Assembly: GCF_003751785.1 (NCBI RefSeq)
Contig: NZ_RKIE01000002.1
Span: 186,001 to 250,000, forward strand
Length of the DNA: 64,000 nt
Origin: Frigoribacterium sp. PhB160
GTDB taxonomy: Bacteria; Actinomycetota; Actinomycetes; Actinomycetales; Microbacteriaceae
Direction: 5' to 3'
The notes under the pieces were generated by a model, which saw nothing but the letters and a program-made list of their open reading frames with translations, had not been told where the DNA came from and did not search any database. Of the stretch, positions 42,586 to 54,318 are shown in pieces. Made by a program: the position numbers and the translations under genes. Every line of letters begins with the position of its first letter. The stretch's first letter is position 1.

Positions 42586-43523
42586 TCAGCCGACCGGCCC
42601 GTGCGTCTCGACGGCGACCAGGCTGAGGTCGTCGACGGCCAGGTGCAGCACCGTGTACTCGGACGGCCCCAACGAGGAGGCGCGACGCAGGTCGAGCCGG
42701 TGCCCGCCCTTCGCTCCCGTGGCGATCTGTCGGATCAGCTCGGGCAGCACGGGGCCGTGGGTGCAGAACACCGCCGACACCCGCTTCTTGAGGCGCTTCG
42801 CCACGACGGCGGGCACGTCGTCGTCGTGGCGCTCGAAGGCGTCCTGGCTCAGCGCGTCGGTCTGCTTCACGCCGACGTGGGTGAGGGCGGAGAGGGGCTC
42901 GAGGGTGGCGAGGCACCGCGCGGCGGTGCTGCTCACGATGCGACGCGGCGCCCAGGCGGCGACGGCGGGGGCGATCGCCTTCGCCTGCTTGCGGCCCTGG
43001 GGCAGCAGCGGGCGCGTGGCGTCGGAGCCGCTCCAGTCGTGCGGCGAGATCGTCTTCGCGTGCCGCAGCGCCACGAGCGCGAAGGTGCGGTCGGCGCCGC
43101 GCGCGACGCGGTCGGCGAAGCGGTCGAGCACCTCGGCGTCACGTTCGTAGGTGAGCTTCGCGCGGGCGTCGGCGAGCCCGACCCACTCGATGGCGCCGAC
43201 CTCGCTGTTGGGCGTGAAGCTGCCCGCCGCCTCGAACTCGGCGTCGGTGACCTCGGCGGCCCAGTAGTGCACGACCTTGTCGCGGCCGCCGGGCATGACG
43301 TACTCCGCCGTCCCGAGCGGCGCCCCGAGGGCGACGCGGTAGCCCGTCTCCTCGTGGATCTCGCGTACGGCCGTCTGCGGCGTCGACTCGCCGGGGTCGA
43401 CCTTGCCCTTCGGCAGCGAGACGTCGCCGTGGTGGTCGCGGTGGATGAGCAGCACGCGGACGCCGGCGCCCACGCGGCGGAAGCACACGGCCCCGGCCGC
43501 GACGACGGTGGTGGAGGCCGCCG

Positions 43524-43527
<4 letters not shown>
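42586..43527 (-). CDS. mutT1: MutT1-like Nudix hydrolase fused to a histidine phosphatase
   Basis: The 313-residue protein has a Nudix domain (box [20 protein letters not shown] then TGY) and a histidine-phosphatase domain starting [10 protein letters not shown] with a later [13 protein letters not shown]. This is the layout of mycobacterial MutT1, which cleans oxidised nucleotides (8-oxo-dGTP) and hydrolyses diadenosine polyphosphates. The GTG overlaps the ppk stop (GTGA), so it is co-translated with polyphosphate kinase, as in other actinobacteria. Confidence 0.9.
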
Positions 43528-45692
<2,165 letters not shown>

Positions 45693-45781
45693 CGTTACAT
45701 CGTGCCCTACGCGGTGGCCCGCTGGTGTCCCCGCCGGTGAACGCCTCGTGACGGCTGCCCGTGGATGCGCCTGGGGAGGAG

Positions 45782-46408
45782 TCAGAGCACCCCGCCCCGC
45801 GTCGGCGCGCGCCGGCGCCAGGTCACGCTCCGCCAGGCCCACCCGACCGGACCGTGCGAGCAGCGCCGCAGCCGCAGGCGGCTGAGCAGCGACTGCGCCG
45901 CCAGCACCGCGACCGCGAGCGGCACCACCGCCTGCGAGTCGACCATCTGCCGCCACCCGACGGCCGGCACGAGGTGCGCGAAGGCCATGACGACGACGGT
46001 CGCGCCCAGGTGGTTCGTCAGGGCCATGCGGCCGAGGGGCAGCAGCACGAGCGCCGCGACGGCGTAGACCCGCAGCACGTCGCCGCCCCAGAGCAGGCCG
46101 TGCAGCACGCCGACGACGAGCAGCGACCCCAGGCGCAGCAGCAGCGGCCACCACGGCCTGACCCCGCGCCGCCGGGCGGAGTCGACGATCAGCTGCAGGC
46201 TAAGCCCGAAGACGAAGCAGAAGGTCGGCACGAAGCGGGAGTCGACCAGCAGCGGGAACACCCAGCGGTCGAGCACGCTCGCCCGCATGCCCTCGCTGCA
46301 TCGCTGGCCGTCGGCGTCGATGCCGAGCAGCACCATGCTCGGCACGTCGGCGAAGAGGACGCCGGCCAGGGCGAAGCCCCGCACGACGATGGTCCCCGAG
46401 GATGACAT
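45782..46408 (-). CDS. Shortened DUF418/YeiB-like membrane protein
   Basis: The product (208 aa from this start) has the DUF418 family beginning [17 protein letters not shown], the [13 protein letters not shown] helix, [21 protein letters not shown] and the later [15 protein letters not shown]. In the family the last two are separated by about 150 residues with several helices; here they are joined ([14 protein letters not shown]), so a block has been lost in frame. About five helices remain. The start could also be GTG 46438; an inverted repeat spans both starts. It follows the 72-residue membrane protein by 25-55 bp. Function unknown; it may be a decaying gene. Confidence 0.65.
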   Translation of the reverse strand: MSSSGTIVVRGFALAGVLFADVPSMVLLGIDADGQRCSEGMRASVLDRWVFPLLVDSRFVPTFCFVFGLSLQLIVDSARRRGVRPWWPLLLRLGSLLVVGVLHGLLWGGDVLRVYAVAALVLLPLGRMALTNHLGATVVVMAFAHLVPAVGWRQMVDSQAVVPLAVAVLAAQSLLSRLRLRRCSHGPVGWAWRSVTWRRRAPTRGGVL

Positions 46409-46436
46409 CGCGTCGGCGACGTCGTCCTCGGGGACC
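46391..46436. repeat. Inverted repeat over the start of the DUF418 gene
   Basis: GGTCCCCGAGGATGAC (46391-46406) pairs with GTCGTCCTCGGGGACC (46421-46436), with a single mismatch that becomes a G-U pair in RNA. It covers both possible start codons of the DUF418-like gene. Confidence 0.7.
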
Positions 46437-46463
46437 ACGGGTGGTGCGGTGCTGCGGCGGGAG

Positions 46464-46682
46464 CTACTTCTCCTCGTTCTTCAGCGCGAGGCCGAGCGCG
46501 AAGAAGGTGGGGGCCCAGTGGCCGATGAAGATGCCCCAGCGGTCGGACTGGGCCTTGTCGCTCGAGTCCTTGCCCTGCGAGGCGAGCCACGCGACGAGCG
46601 CGATGACGATGGAGGCGAAGCCGCCCCAGTAGGCGTGCTTGCTCTGCAGGCCGAGGTCGGAGAGGAACTTGACGGGGTTCAT
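46464..46682 (-). CDS. Small membrane protein (72 aa)
   Basis: The 72-residue product has two membrane helices (YWGGFASIVIALVAWLA and WGIFIGHWAPTFFALGLALK) and a short lysine/glutamate tail. A good AAGGAG site lies six bases before the ATG. Similar short proteins are found in Microbacteriaceae, but no function is known. It is probably co-transcribed with the shortened DUF418 gene. Confidence 0.75.
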   Translation of the reverse strand: MNPVKFLSDLGLQSKHAYWGGFASIVIALVAWLASQGKDSSDKAQSDRWGIFIGHWAPTFFALGLALKNEEK

Positions 46683-46850
46683 GGTGTGCTCCTTGAGAGG
46701 TGGTGAGGCTGGTCAGCATCGTCCCGGGAGGACGTGGTGCCTCAATCCACTCCCGTTCGCTGGGAGCGGGCACGGCGAACCGTGCCTGCCCTGCAGATCG
46801 GGTGACGATCTGTACCCCACGAGGAGGCGCGCCCCCGCCGTGCCGCGGAG

Positions 46851-47687
46851 TCAGCGCCGCAGGGCCCACCGCGCGTCGACCGCGTGGTCGGTGAAGCCGC
46901 GTGCCGCGTACAGCCGCAGCGCCGGCTCGTTGTCGCCCTCGACGTAGAGCGCCGCGACGTCGGCGCCGCGCTCGGCGAGGCGGGCGAGGCCGGCGTCGAC
47001 CACCGCGCCTCCCAGGCCCTCGCCCTGGTGGTCGGGGGAGACCGCGACGGCGTAGAACTCGGCTGGTTGGTCGGCGTCGACCTTGAGCCAGCACGAGGCG
47101 ACGAGGTCGTCGCCGCGCCGCAGCAGCAGCAGGTCGTCGGCGTCGAACCAGGGCTCGGCCATGCGGGCGTCGAGGTCGGCCTGCACCAGCGAGCCCTGCT
47201 CGGGGTGGTCGGCGAAGGCGCGGGCGTTGAGGTCGAGCCACGCCGCGTCGTCGGTGCCGGGCCGGAAGGCGGAGACGCGGTCGCCGTCGCGGAGGCGCGG
47301 CGTGCGGGCCTGCACCGGCGCCCGCTGCTGCAGCAGCCGCCGCGTCGCCTCGAGCCCGAACCGTGCGGCGAGCACGCGCGCCCCGGGCAGGTCGCCGTGC
47401 GACCAGAACGCCAGGGGCCCCTCGGTGTCGTCGACCACGCGCTGCACGAGGAGGGCGCCGAGGCCCTGGCGGCGATGGTCGGGGTGCACGGCGAGCTCGA
47501 CCTCGGTGGTGCCGTCATCGGCGGCGCGCAGCACGGCGACGGCGTGCCGGTCGCCGACGACGCGGGCCCGGCCGGCGCGCACGTCGACGATCGCCTGGTC
47601 GTTGAACGGGGGGCTGCCGTCGGCGGCCTGCGCGGCGCGTCCGATCGACTCGACGAGCGCCGGGCCGTCGTCGCCGAGGTCGCTCAC
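46851..47687 (-). CDS. mshD: Mycothiol synthase
   Basis: MshD acetylates Cys-GlcN-Ins with acetyl-CoA to finish mycothiol, the main thiol of actinobacteria. The 278-residue protein has two GNAT domains. The first contains [19 protein letters not shown]; the second contains [20 protein letters not shown] and [17 protein letters not shown]. The GTG overlaps the glnR stop (GTGA), an arrangement common in actinobacteria. Confidence 0.93.
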   Translation of the reverse strand: MSDLGDDGPALVESIGRAAQAADGSPPFNDQAIVDVRAGRARVVGDRHAVAVLRAADDGTTEVELAVHPDHRRQGLGALLVQRVVDDTEGPLAFWSHGDLPGARVLAARFGLEATRRLLQQRAPVQARTPRLRDGDRVSAFRPGTDDAAWLDLNARAFADHPEQGSLVQADLDARMAEPWFDADDLLLLRRGDDLVASCWLKVDADQPAEFYAVAVSPDHQGEGLGGAVVDAGLARLAERGADVAALYVEGDNEPALRLYAARGFTDHAVDARWALRR

Positions 47688-48367
47688 GAGCTGAGGCCCG
47701 GCGTCGTGTCGTCGTCGTAGACGTTGAAGCGGTAGCCGACGTTGCGCACGGTGCCGATCAGCGACTCGAGGTCGCCGAGCTTCGCGCGGAGGCGCCTCAC
47801 GTGCACGTCGACCGTGCGGGTGCCGCCGAAGTAGTCGTAGCCCCACACCTCGCTGAGCAGCTGCTCGCGGGTGAAGACGCGCGACGGGTGGGTCGCGAAG
47901 AAGCGGAGCAGCTCGAACTCCTTGAAGGTGAGGTCGAGGGGCCGGCCGTGCACCTTGGCGGAGTAGCTGGCCTCGTCGATGACGACGCCGGAGGCGTGGA
48001 TCTTCGAGCCGGCCTGCGACTGGGCCAGGCGGCCGGTCACGAGGCGGATGCGCGCGTCGACCTCGGCCGGGCCCGCAGTCTCGAGGATGACGTCGTCGAC
48101 GCCCCACTCCGAGTTGACCGCGGTGAGGCCGCCCTCGGTGAGCACGAGCACGAGCGGCACGGTGACGCCGGTGGTGCGCAGGATCTTGCACAGCGACTTG
48201 GCGCTGGCGAGGTCGGCGCGGGCGTCGACGAAGATGAGGTCGGACGACGGGGCGTTCACCAGCTGTGCGGGTTCGGCGGGGATCTGCCGGGTACGGTGGC
48301 TGAGCAGGGCGAGGGCCGGGAGCACCTCGGGACCGCCCGCAGAGGTCAGGACCAACAGCTGCGCCAC
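47684..48367 (-). CDS. glnR: GlnR-type orphan response regulator
   Basis: The 227-residue protein has an atypical receiver domain ([58 protein letters not shown]) and an OmpR-type winged helix ([20 protein letters not shown], then [16 protein letters not shown]). The receiver matches the GlnR group, which controls nitrogen assimilation and is not activated by classical phosphorylation. The GTG at 48367 is chosen for GGAGG five bases upstream. No glutamine synthetase lies nearby. Confidence 0.88.
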   Translation of the reverse strand: MAQLLVLTSAGGPEVLPALALLSHRTRQIPAEPAQLVNAPSSDLIFVDARADLASAKSLCKILRTTGVTVPLVLVLTEGGLTAVNSEWGVDDVILETAGPAEVDARIRLVTGRLAQSQAGSKIHASGVVIDEASYSAKVHGRPLDLTFKEFELLRFFATHPSRVFTREQLLSEVWGYDYFGGTRTVDVHVRRLRAKLGDLESLIGTVRNVGYRFNVYDDDTTPGLSS

Positions 48368-48465
48368 ACGGACCTCCAGTTGATGTACTGTCCGGCAGTC
48401 TAAAACATGAGCGGCACCCACACCGACCACCCCGCGACGGGCGGTCCCGACGCGAGGACGACGCA

Positions 48466-48759
48466 GTGACTGCACCGGTCGACGCCAGCACCCCGACGAG
48501 CCTCGCCCGGCTCAAGCCCCTCACGATCGCGCCCGTCTGGCTGCTGACGCTCGTCGCGGCCGTCGTCATCGGCGTGGTCGCCGGCGACGACTGGGCGGGC
48601 TACCTGCCCCTGGCGCTCGCCGGGTCGATCATCGTCACCTTCGTGCTGCAGCTCGCCGCCAGCGAGAAGGACGGCCTCGTCTCGCGCACGATGCTCGCGC
48701 TCTGCGGCTCGCTCGTCATCCTCGCCGTCACGACCCTCGTCCTCGCCCTCACGCGCTGA
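48466..48759 (+). CDS. Small membrane protein
   Basis: The 97-residue product has three helices ([56 protein letters not shown]). It starts at a GTG, divergent from glnR with a 98-bp gap. No family is recognised. Its last codons form the first unit of a 15-bp tandem repeat. Confidence 0.75.
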   Translation: MTAPVDASTPTSLARLKPLTIAPVWLLTLVAAVVIGVVAGDDWAGYLPLALAGSIIVTFVLQLAASEKDGLVSRTMLALCGSLVILAVTTLVLALTR

Positions 48760-48793
48760 CCCCTCACGCGCTGACCCCTCACGCGCTGACCCC
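48749..48793. repeat. 15-bp tandem repeat over a stop codon
   Basis: TCACGCGCTGACCCC occurs three times without change (48749-48763, 48764-48778, 48779-48793) and is followed by a partial TCACG. The first unit contains the TGA stop of the membrane-protein gene. Confidence 0.95.
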
Positions 48794-48905
48794 TCACGTT
48801 CAGACGCGTCACGCCGTCCGGCAACTCCGGCCCGACGCTCCCGACCGGCCGGGAACCGCCCCCGGCCCGCTGTCGCCGACGGGGGCTCGCAGGTAGGCTC
48901 TCCCC

Positions 48906-49022
48906 ATGGATTCCTTGCTCGCCCTCGAGATGTTCTACATCGGGCTCCTCGGCCTCGCGTCGCTGTCGATCGCCTTCGTCTCCGTCGTCGTCCTGGTCAA
49001 GCTGTTCAAGGGACAGCGCTAG
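48906..49022 (+). CDS. Single-helix small membrane protein (38 aa)
   Basis: The 38-residue product (MDSLLALEMFYIGLLGLASL at the start, ending KLFKGQR) is one membrane helix with a basic C-terminal end inside. A -10-like TAGGCT (48894-48899) ends six bases before the ATG, suggesting a leaderless mRNA. The stop is 4 bp before the nitrobindin-like gene, so the two probably form an operon. Function unknown. Confidence 0.65.
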   Translation: MDSLLALEMFYIGLLGLASLSIAFVSVVVLVKLFKGQR

Positions 49023-49026
49023 ACCC

Positions 49027-49662
49027 GTGATCGACATCCCCACCGACCTGCCGGCCGAGATCGTCCCGCTGTCGTGGCTCCTCGGCGTGTGGGAGGGCAC
49101 CGGCGTCGTCGACTACAAGATCGGCGACGGCGATCCCGACGCTCCCATCGACGGCGCGCCTCCGGCCGTCCGCCGCACCCACGAGTTCGGCCAGCGGATC
49201 AGCTTCAGCCACGACGGGCTGCCCTACCTCAACTACAGCTCGTTCACGTGGCTGCTCGACGACGAGCGCACGCCGCTGGCGAGCGAGAGCGGCTACTGGC
49301 GCCTCGAGCGTCCGGCCGAGGTCGGCGACCGCGGCCCGGGCATGCTGCCCGGCCAGGGCGTCCAGCCCTTCACGTCGGCGCAGACGGTCGAGATCCTCCG
49401 GCGTCCCGACGACGGCTTCGGCCTCGAGGTGCAGGTCGTCCACCCGACCGGCGTCAACGAGCTCTACCTCGGCCGCGTCAAGGGCCCGCGCATCGACCTG
49501 TCCACCGACGCGGTGCTCCGGTCGAGCAACGCGAAAGAGTACTCGGCGGCGACGCGCATGTACGGCCTGGTCGAGAACCACCTGCTCTGGGCGTGGGACA
49601 TCGCGGCCCTCGGGCAGGAGCTCCGCACCCACGCGTCGGGTCGGCTGGCGCGCGTTGACTGA
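49027..49662 (+). CDS. Nitrobindin-like FABP-family heme protein (peroxynitrite isomerase type)
   Basis: The 211-residue beta-barrel protein has the family motif PLSWLLGVWEGTG (GxWxGxG) at the start and NHLLWAWDIAALG at the end, where the conserved His could bind heme. Relatives (nitrobindins, DUF1794) bind ferric heme and isomerise peroxynitrite to nitrate. An insert of about 15 residues (GDGDPDAPIDGAPPAVR) sits after strand 1. The GTG start at 49027 follows the 38-residue gene. Confidence 0.85.
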   Translation: MIDIPTDLPAEIVPLSWLLGVWEGTGVVDYKIGDGDPDAPIDGAPPAVRRTHEFGQRISFSHDGLPYLNYSSFTWLLDDERTPLASESGYWRLERPAEVGDRGPGMLPGQGVQPFTSAQTVEILRRPDDGFGLEVQVVHPTGVNELYLGRVKGPRIDLSTDAVLRSSNAKEYSAATRMYGLVENHLLWAWDIAALGQELRTHASGRLARVD

Positions 49663-50851
49663 CGCCCCGGTCGAGCCCGTCGCGCGGGTCGCCCCGAGCC
49701 CCTTCTCCCGCCGTCCCGGCTTCGTCGACGACGGCAGCGGCGTGGCCGGGCACTACGGCGAACCCGTGGCCGAGCAGCGGGCGCTGGCCCGGGGCGCCGC
49801 GATCGTCGACCTCTCCGACCGGGGGGTCGTCACGGTATCCGGCCCCGACCGCCTGAGCTGGCTGAACTCGCTGACGAGCCAGGCGCTCCTCGGGCTCGCG
49901 CCCGGCGCCTCCGCCGAGACCCTGCTGCTCGACGCGAACGGCCGGCTCGAGCACGCGGCCCGCGTCGTGGACGACGGCGAGACCGCCTGGCTGCTCGTCG
50001 ACCGCGACGAGACCGAGCCGCTCCGCGCGTGGCTCGACCGCATGCGCTTCATGCTCCGGGTCGAGGTCGCCGACCGCACGCCCGACGTCGCGACCCTGGG
50101 CTCGCTCGCCGAGGTGCCGCTGCCCGTCGCCGTGCTGGCCCCTGCCGGCGTGCCGGTCGTCTGGCTCGACCCGTGGCACGAGGTCGCCGTCGGCGGCCAC
50201 GGCTACGCCGATCCCGAGACGCACCCCGGCCGCGCCTGGACCTACCGCGAGACCCTCGTGCTGCGCAGCGACCTCGCGGCGCTGGCCGACTCCGACGTCC
50301 CGGCCGCGGGCACGCTCGCGCTCGAGGCCCTCCGCATCGAGGCCTGGCGGCCGCGGCTGTCGACCGAGGTCGACGAGCGCAGCATCCCGCACGAGCTCGA
50401 CTGGCTCCGCAGCGCCGTCCACCTCGCGAAGGGCTGCTACCGCGGGCAAGAGACCGTGGCCAAGGTCCACAACATCGGGCACCCGCCGCGGCGCCTGGTG
50501 ATGCTCCACCTCGACGGCTCCGACTCGGTCCTGCCGTCGCCGGGCGACCGCGTGGTGACGATGGCCGTCGCCCGCGAGGCGCTCGACGGGGCCAGCGGCG
50601 CCACCGGCGCCACCGGCCCCGGGCTCGACGACGTCGCCGCGGTCGGCCACGTGACGAGCGTCGCCGTCCACCACGAGCTCGGCCCCGTGGCCCTCGCGCT
50701 CGTCAAGCGCACCACCGACGAGACCGCGCCCCTCGCGGTGCTCTCGGCCGACACCGTCGTCGCCGCCGCCCAGCAGACGATCGTGCCGGCCTCCGCGGGC
50801 GCCGCCGCCGGGGTGCCCCGGCTGCCGCGCCTGGGGGCCGTCCGCCGCTAG
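49655..50851 (+). CDS. ygfZ: YgfZ/GcvT-like folate-binding protein
   Basis: The 398-residue protein is a YgfZ relative with the family hallmark KGCYRGQETVAKVHNIGHPP (Cys of the K-G-C-Y-x-G-Q motif). YgfZ uses tetrahydrofolate to help maintain certain Fe-S enzymes. The TTG start overlaps the nitrobindin-like gene by 8 bp. The C-terminal barrel contains an Ala/Gly/Thr repeat (ASGATGATGPG). Confidence 0.9.
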   Translation: MTDAPVEPVARVAPSPFSRRPGFVDDGSGVAGHYGEPVAEQRALARGAAIVDLSDRGVVTVSGPDRLSWLNSLTSQALLGLAPGASAETLLLDANGRLEHAARVVDDGETAWLLVDRDETEPLRAWLDRMRFMLRVEVADRTPDVATLGSLAEVPLPVAVLAPAGVPVVWLDPWHEVAVGGHGYADPETHPGRAWTYRETLVLRSDLAALADSDVPAAGTLALEALRIEAWRPRLSTEVDERSIPHELDWLRSAVHLAKGCYRGQETVAKVHNIGHPPRRLVMLHLDGSDSVLPSPGDRVVTMAVAREALDGASGATGATGPGLDDVAAVGHVTSVAVHHELGPVALALVKRTTDETAPLAVLSADTVVAAAQQTIVPASAGAAAGVPRLPRLGAVRR

Positions 50852-50857
50852 GCCGAG

Positions 50858-51970
50858 GTGGCGACCGGCCGTGCGGGCGCGCTGCGTCGGGGGCTGAGCC
50901 GCGCCTCCGGCCGGTTCGACCCCCGGGCGGCGACGAGCCGCACGATCAGCTCGTTCCCGGCGGTCGTGCAGATCGTCGTCGCGGCGTCGGCGTCGTACGC
51001 GATCACGCACCTGGCGCTCGGCCACGCGATCCCGCTGCTGGCCGTGACGATCACCATCTCGTCGCTCGGGCTCGCCCGCGACGCCCGGCCCCGGGTCGTG
51101 CTCGAGAACGCCGTCGGCGTGCTCATCGGCATCGCTCTGAGCGAGGTGCTGCTGCTCGTGCTCGGCAAGGGCATCTGGCAGGTGGCGGTCGTGCTCGCCG
51201 TCGTGCTGACGGTCGCGCGCTTCGCGTCGCCGAGCAGCGCCTTCGTCGCGGCCGCGGCGACCCAGTCGATGCTCGTCATGCTGCTGCCCGACCCCGACGG
51301 CGGGCCGTTCGTCCGCAGCGTCGACGGCGCCGTCGGGGGAGCGGTCGCCCTCGCCGTCACGGCGATCGTGCCCCGCGACCCGATCGGGCTGGCCCGGGCC
51401 GACGCCCGACGGCTGTTCGCCGAGGTCGACGCCGCCTTCGCCGCCCTGGTCGCCGGGGTGCGCACCGACGACGTGCGCCGGGCCGACGAGGCCCTGCGCC
51501 GCCTGCGCTCGACCCAGCCCCTGCTCGACGACTGGGCGTCGACGCTCGAGTCGGCGCTGTCGATCTCGCGCCTCTCGCCGTTCCTCCGGTCGAGGCTCCC
51601 GTCGCTCCGGCAGCAGCAGCACCTCCGGCAGCAGGTCGACCTGGCCGTGCGCAACCTCCGCGTCATCGCCCGTCGCGTCGACACGTCGCTCGGCGACGGC
51701 CGCGACCGCCTGGGCCTCGCCGACCTGCTCGAGAGCACCGCCCGGGCCGTCGACGAGCTGGGCCGCTCGGTCGTCGACGTCGAGCGCGGCCCGGTCGCCC
51801 GCGACGCGCTTACGGCCGTGGCCCGTCGGCTCGACCCCGCCGTCGTCGCGCCGGGCGCCCCGGTGACCGAGGCCATCGTCGTGCTCATGCTGCGACCGCT
51901 CGTGATCGACCTGCTCATGGCCACCGGCCTCGACCACGCGGAGGCCCGGGCACGCCTCGCGGTCGTCTGA
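50858..51970 (+). CDS. FUSC-like membrane protein (aromatic acid exporter family)
   Basis: The 370-residue product has an N-terminal half with about five membrane helices (VQIVVAASASYAITHLALG, LLAVTITISSLGLARDAR, ENAVGVLIGIALSEVLLLVL, QVAVVLAVVLTVARFA) and a C-terminal cytoplasmic helical half (ADARRLFAEVDAAFAALVAG onward). This is the FUSC/YqjA-like half-unit plan, linked to export of aromatic acids or other anions. The GTG start is 6 bp after ygfZ. The substrate is unknown. Confidence 0.75.
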   Translation: MATGRAGALRRGLSRASGRFDPRAATSRTISSFPAVVQIVVAASASYAITHLALGHAIPLLAVTITISSLGLARDARPRVVLENAVGVLIGIALSEVLLLVLGKGIWQVAVVLAVVLTVARFASPSSAFVAAAATQSMLVMLLPDPDGGPFVRSVDGAVGGAVALAVTAIVPRDPIGLARADARRLFAEVDAAFAALVAGVRTDDVRRADEALRRLRSTQPLLDDWASTLESALSISRLSPFLRSRLPSLRQQQHLRQQVDLAVRNLRVIARRVDTSLGDGRDRLGLADLLESTARAVDELGRSVVDVERGPVARDALTAVARRLDPAVVAPGAPVTEAIVVLMLRPLVIDLLMATGLDHAEARARLAVV

Positions 51971-52059
51971 CCGGGCCGCGCCGACCTCAGCCGCGTCGAC
52001 CTCAGCCGCGCCCACCCCGCCGTGCCGACCCCCGCTGCGCCGGGCCGCGCCGACCTCAG
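51971..52059. repeat. Direct repeats at convergent gene ends
   Basis: CCGGGCCGCGCCGACCTCAG occurs exactly twice (51971-51990 and 52040-52059), with a shorter copy CCGCGTCGACCTCAG at 51991-52005. The 52040 copy contains the stop codon of the methyltransferase gene. Confidence 0.9.
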
Positions 52060-52832
52060 TCGCGCGGCGCCACCGCCGTCCACGGCACCGTGAGCTCGCC
52101 CAGCCGCCACCGGCTCCGTCCGTGCTGCACGGGCCACCCCGCGTCGCGGAGCCCCTGCACGGTCGCCAGCCAGCGCTGCACCGGCCCGTAGACCGAGAGC
52201 GGGGCGGCCACCGCCCACTGCCGGTCGAGGTCGACGAGCAGGTCGTGCACGCGCTCGCCCGGCACGTTGCGGTGGATCAATGCCTTCGGCAGTCGCTCGG
52301 CGACGACCGACGGGACCTCGAGCGACGCGAGCCGCAGCGAGATCGTGAACGACTGCGGGCCCTCGGTCGTGACGTCGACCCAGCTCGCGACGCGTCCGAC
52401 CTCGTTGCACGTCCCCTCGACGAGAACTCCGCCGGGCTGCAGGCGTGACGTCATGAGCTGCCACGACGCGGCCACCTGCGACTCGTCGTACTGCCGCAGC
52501 ACGTTGAGCGCGCGGATCACGGCGGGGCGACGGCCGCCGTCGAGCGGCACCTCGAACCCCCCGAGCCGGAACGACACCCCGGGCCGCGCCGACAGCGACG
52601 CGAGCCGCACGCGCTCGGGCTCGATCTCGATGCCGACCACCTCGACGTCGGCCCGCACCCGCCGGAGGCGCTGATGCAGCTCCAGGGGAGTGGTCGCGCT
52701 CGCGCCGTAGCCGAGGTCGACGACGAGCGGGTCGTCGGCGCGGCGCAGGACCGGGTGGGCGGCGATCCACCGGTCGACGCGACGGAGGCGGTTGGTGCCG
52801 GTGGTGCCGCGGGTGACGGATCCGACGGGCAT
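52056..52832 (-). CDS. Class I SAM-dependent methyltransferase-like protein
   Basis: The 258-residue protein has a Rossmann methyltransferase motif I ([19 protein letters not shown]), motif II ([16 protein letters not shown]) and a later [12 protein letters not shown]. The substrate is unknown. The frame extends upstream past the divergent gpm start, so the ATG at 52832 is chosen. It leaves 41 bp for two promoters. Confidence 0.8.
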   Translation of the reverse strand: MPVGSVTRGTTGTNRLRRVDRWIAAHPVLRRADDPLVVDLGYGASATTPLELHQRLRRVRADVEVVGIEIEPERVRLASLSARPGVSFRLGGFEVPLDGGRRPAVIRALNVLRQYDESQVAASWQLMTSRLQPGGVLVEGTCNEVGRVASWVDVTTEGPQSFTISLRLASLEVPSVVAERLPKALIHRNVPGERVHDLLVDLDRQWAVAAPLSVYGPVQRWLATVQGLRDAGWPVQHGRSRWRLGELTVPWTAVAPRD

Positions 52833-52861
52833 GGCCCAAGTCTCGCACCGAGGCGCAGCGA

Positions 52862-52867
52862 TACGCT
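52862..52867 (+). promoter_or_regulatory. -10 box of gpm, probably leaderless
   Basis: TACGCT ends six bases before the ATG of gpm. The intervening GGAGCA could also act as a weak ribosome site if transcription started further upstream. Confidence 0.5.
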
Positions 52868-52873
52868 GGAGCA

Positions 52874-53617
52874 ATGACTTCGACGCTCATCCTCCTGCGA
52901 CACGGCAACAGCGAATGGAACGCCAAGAACCTCTTCACCGGCTGGGTCGACGTGCGGCTCACCGAGCAGGGGCGCGCCGAGGCGAAGCGCGCCGGCGAGC
53001 TGCTGCTCGAGCACGACCTGCTGCCCGACGTCCTCTACACGTCGCGCCTCACCCGCGCGATCCAGACCGCCGACATCGCGCTGGAGGAGGCCGACCGCCT
53101 CTGGATCGACGTCAAGCGCTCGTGGCGCCTCAACGAGCGCCACTACGGCGCCCTCCAGGGCAAGGACAAGGCGCAGACGCTCGAGCAGTACGGCCCCGAG
53201 CAGTTCCAGACCTGGCGCCGCTCGTTCGACGTGCCGCCGCCCCCGCTCGACGACGACAGCGAGTTCTCGCAGGCGCACGACGCGCGCTACGCCGAGCTCG
53301 GCGTCGACGCCCCCCGCACCGAGTCGCTCGCCCTCGTCATCGAGCGCATGATCCCCTACTGGGAGAGCGACATCACCGAGAGCCTGGCCGCCGGCGACGT
53401 CACGCTCGTGGTCGCGCACGGCAACTCGCTGCGCGCGCTCGTCAAGCACCTCGACGGCATCAGCGACGACGAGATCTCCGAGCTGAACATCCCCACGGGC
53501 ATCCCGCTCGTCTACGAGCTCGACGACGACTTCCGCCCCATCGGCCCGGGCCGCTACCTCGACCCCGAGGCCGCCGCGGCCGGCGCTGCCGCGGTCGCGA
53601 ACCAGGGCAAGAAGTAG
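52874..53617 (+). CDS. gpmA: 2,3-bisphosphoglycerate-dependent phosphoglycerate mutase
   Basis: GpmA interconverts 3- and 2-phosphoglycerate in glycolysis. The 247-residue enzyme has the phospho-His motif [38 protein letters not shown], and [18 protein letters not shown] with the second catalytic His. Length is normal for the cofactor-dependent form. A perfect terminator follows. Confidence 0.96.
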   Translation: MTSTLILLRHGNSEWNAKNLFTGWVDVRLTEQGRAEAKRAGELLLEHDLLPDVLYTSRLTRAIQTADIALEEADRLWIDVKRSWRLNERHYGALQGKDKAQTLEQYGPEQFQTWRRSFDVPPPPLDDDSEFSQAHDARYAELGVDAPRTESLALVIERMIPYWESDITESLAAGDVTLVVAHGNSLRALVKHLDGISDDEISELNIPTGIPLVYELDDDFRPIGPGRYLDPEAAAAGAAAVANQGKK

Positions 53618-53635
53618 CGACGACCAGAGCTACAG

Positions 53636-53672
53636 CGAGGCCCGCACCTGCGTCGAGCAGGTGCGGGCCTCG
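53636..53672. terminator. Terminator between gpmA and the P-loop kinase gene
   Basis: A perfect 16-bp stem CGAGGCCCGCACCTGC (53636-53651 with 53657-53672) with loop GTCGA separates convergent genes. Confidence 0.85.
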
Positions 53673-53678
53673 TGCCGT

Positions 53679-54212
53679 CTAGACGAAGTGCTGGCTGATC
53701 CGCACGACGAGGTCGTCGACGTCGACCTGGCCGCTCGTGTCGACGCGCAGCACCGGCCAGGCGTCGAGCGGCCCGGCGTCGGCCACGCGGTCGGGCCAGG
53801 CGGCCCGCAGCTCGTCGGCCGTGCCGTGCGCGGGGTGGCGGCCGCCGCCCTCGACGCGGGCCGTGCTCCGGGCGAGGGCGACCTCGGGGTCGACGTCGCA
53901 CCACACCTCGAGGGTGCGGGGCGCGCCCGCCCGGGCGATGCCCTGGCGCACCCGGTCGAGGTCGCGCGTGCGTCCCCACGACGAGTCGACGACGACGCCG
54001 GCCTCGACCTCGCCCGCCATGGCCCAGACCGTGTCGGCCGCGATGCGGGCCAGCGCCGCCGGGTCGATCATCGGCCCGGCCAGGTCGGCCAGCGCCTCCT
54101 GCACGGGGTCGACGGCGAGCAGCGGGCAGCCCAGCACGCCCGCGAGGGTGGCCGAGACGGTGGTCTTGCCCGACCCGGGCAGACCGTTGACGAGGATCGC
54201 GACTGAAGCCAT
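53679..54212 (-). CDS. P-loop kinase-like protein (AAA/zeta-type)
   Basis: The 177-residue protein begins ASVAILVNGLPGSGKTT (Walker A), followed by VVVDSSWGRTRDLDRVRQ and a lid region VALARSTARVEGGGRHPAHG. This resembles small nucleotide or sugar kinases and zeta-toxin-like P-loop proteins. No antitoxin partner lies next to it, so a metabolic or detoxifying kinase is more likely. The substrate is unknown. Confidence 0.7.
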   Translation of the reverse strand: MASVAILVNGLPGSGKTTVSATLAGVLGCPLLAVDPVQEALADLAGPMIDPAALARIAADTVWAMAGEVEAGVVVDSSWGRTRDLDRVRQGIARAGAPRTLEVWCDVDPEVALARSTARVEGGGRHPAHGTADELRAAWPDRVADAGPLDAWPVLRVDTSGQVDVDDLVVRISQHFV

Positions 54213-54262
54213 CCGCCCATCCTCCCGCAGAACGCCCGGCCCGCCGGACGCCCGGGGACGCC

Positions 54263-54298
54263 GGAGGCGCGGGCCCCGATCTCGGGACCCGCGCCTCC
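54263..54298. terminator. Terminator after phoU
   Basis: GGAGGCGCGGG (54263-54273) pairs with CCCGCGCCTCC (54288-54298), with a further inner stem CCCGA/TCGGG. It carries the recurrent GGAGGCGCGG arm. Confidence 0.75.
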
Positions 54299-54318
54299 CG
54301 GGCGTCGCTCGGCCGGGC

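Noticed and set aside
45735-45756. PHO box upstream of ppk
   Set aside because: Only one GTTCACC unit is clear on the minus strand. The neighbouring unit matches poorly, so it is mentioned with ppk but not listed as a site.
53679-54212. Zeta-type toxin of a toxin-antitoxin system
   Set aside because: The P-loop fold is compatible, but no antitoxin-like partner gene is adjacent. Small kinases of this type are often metabolic.
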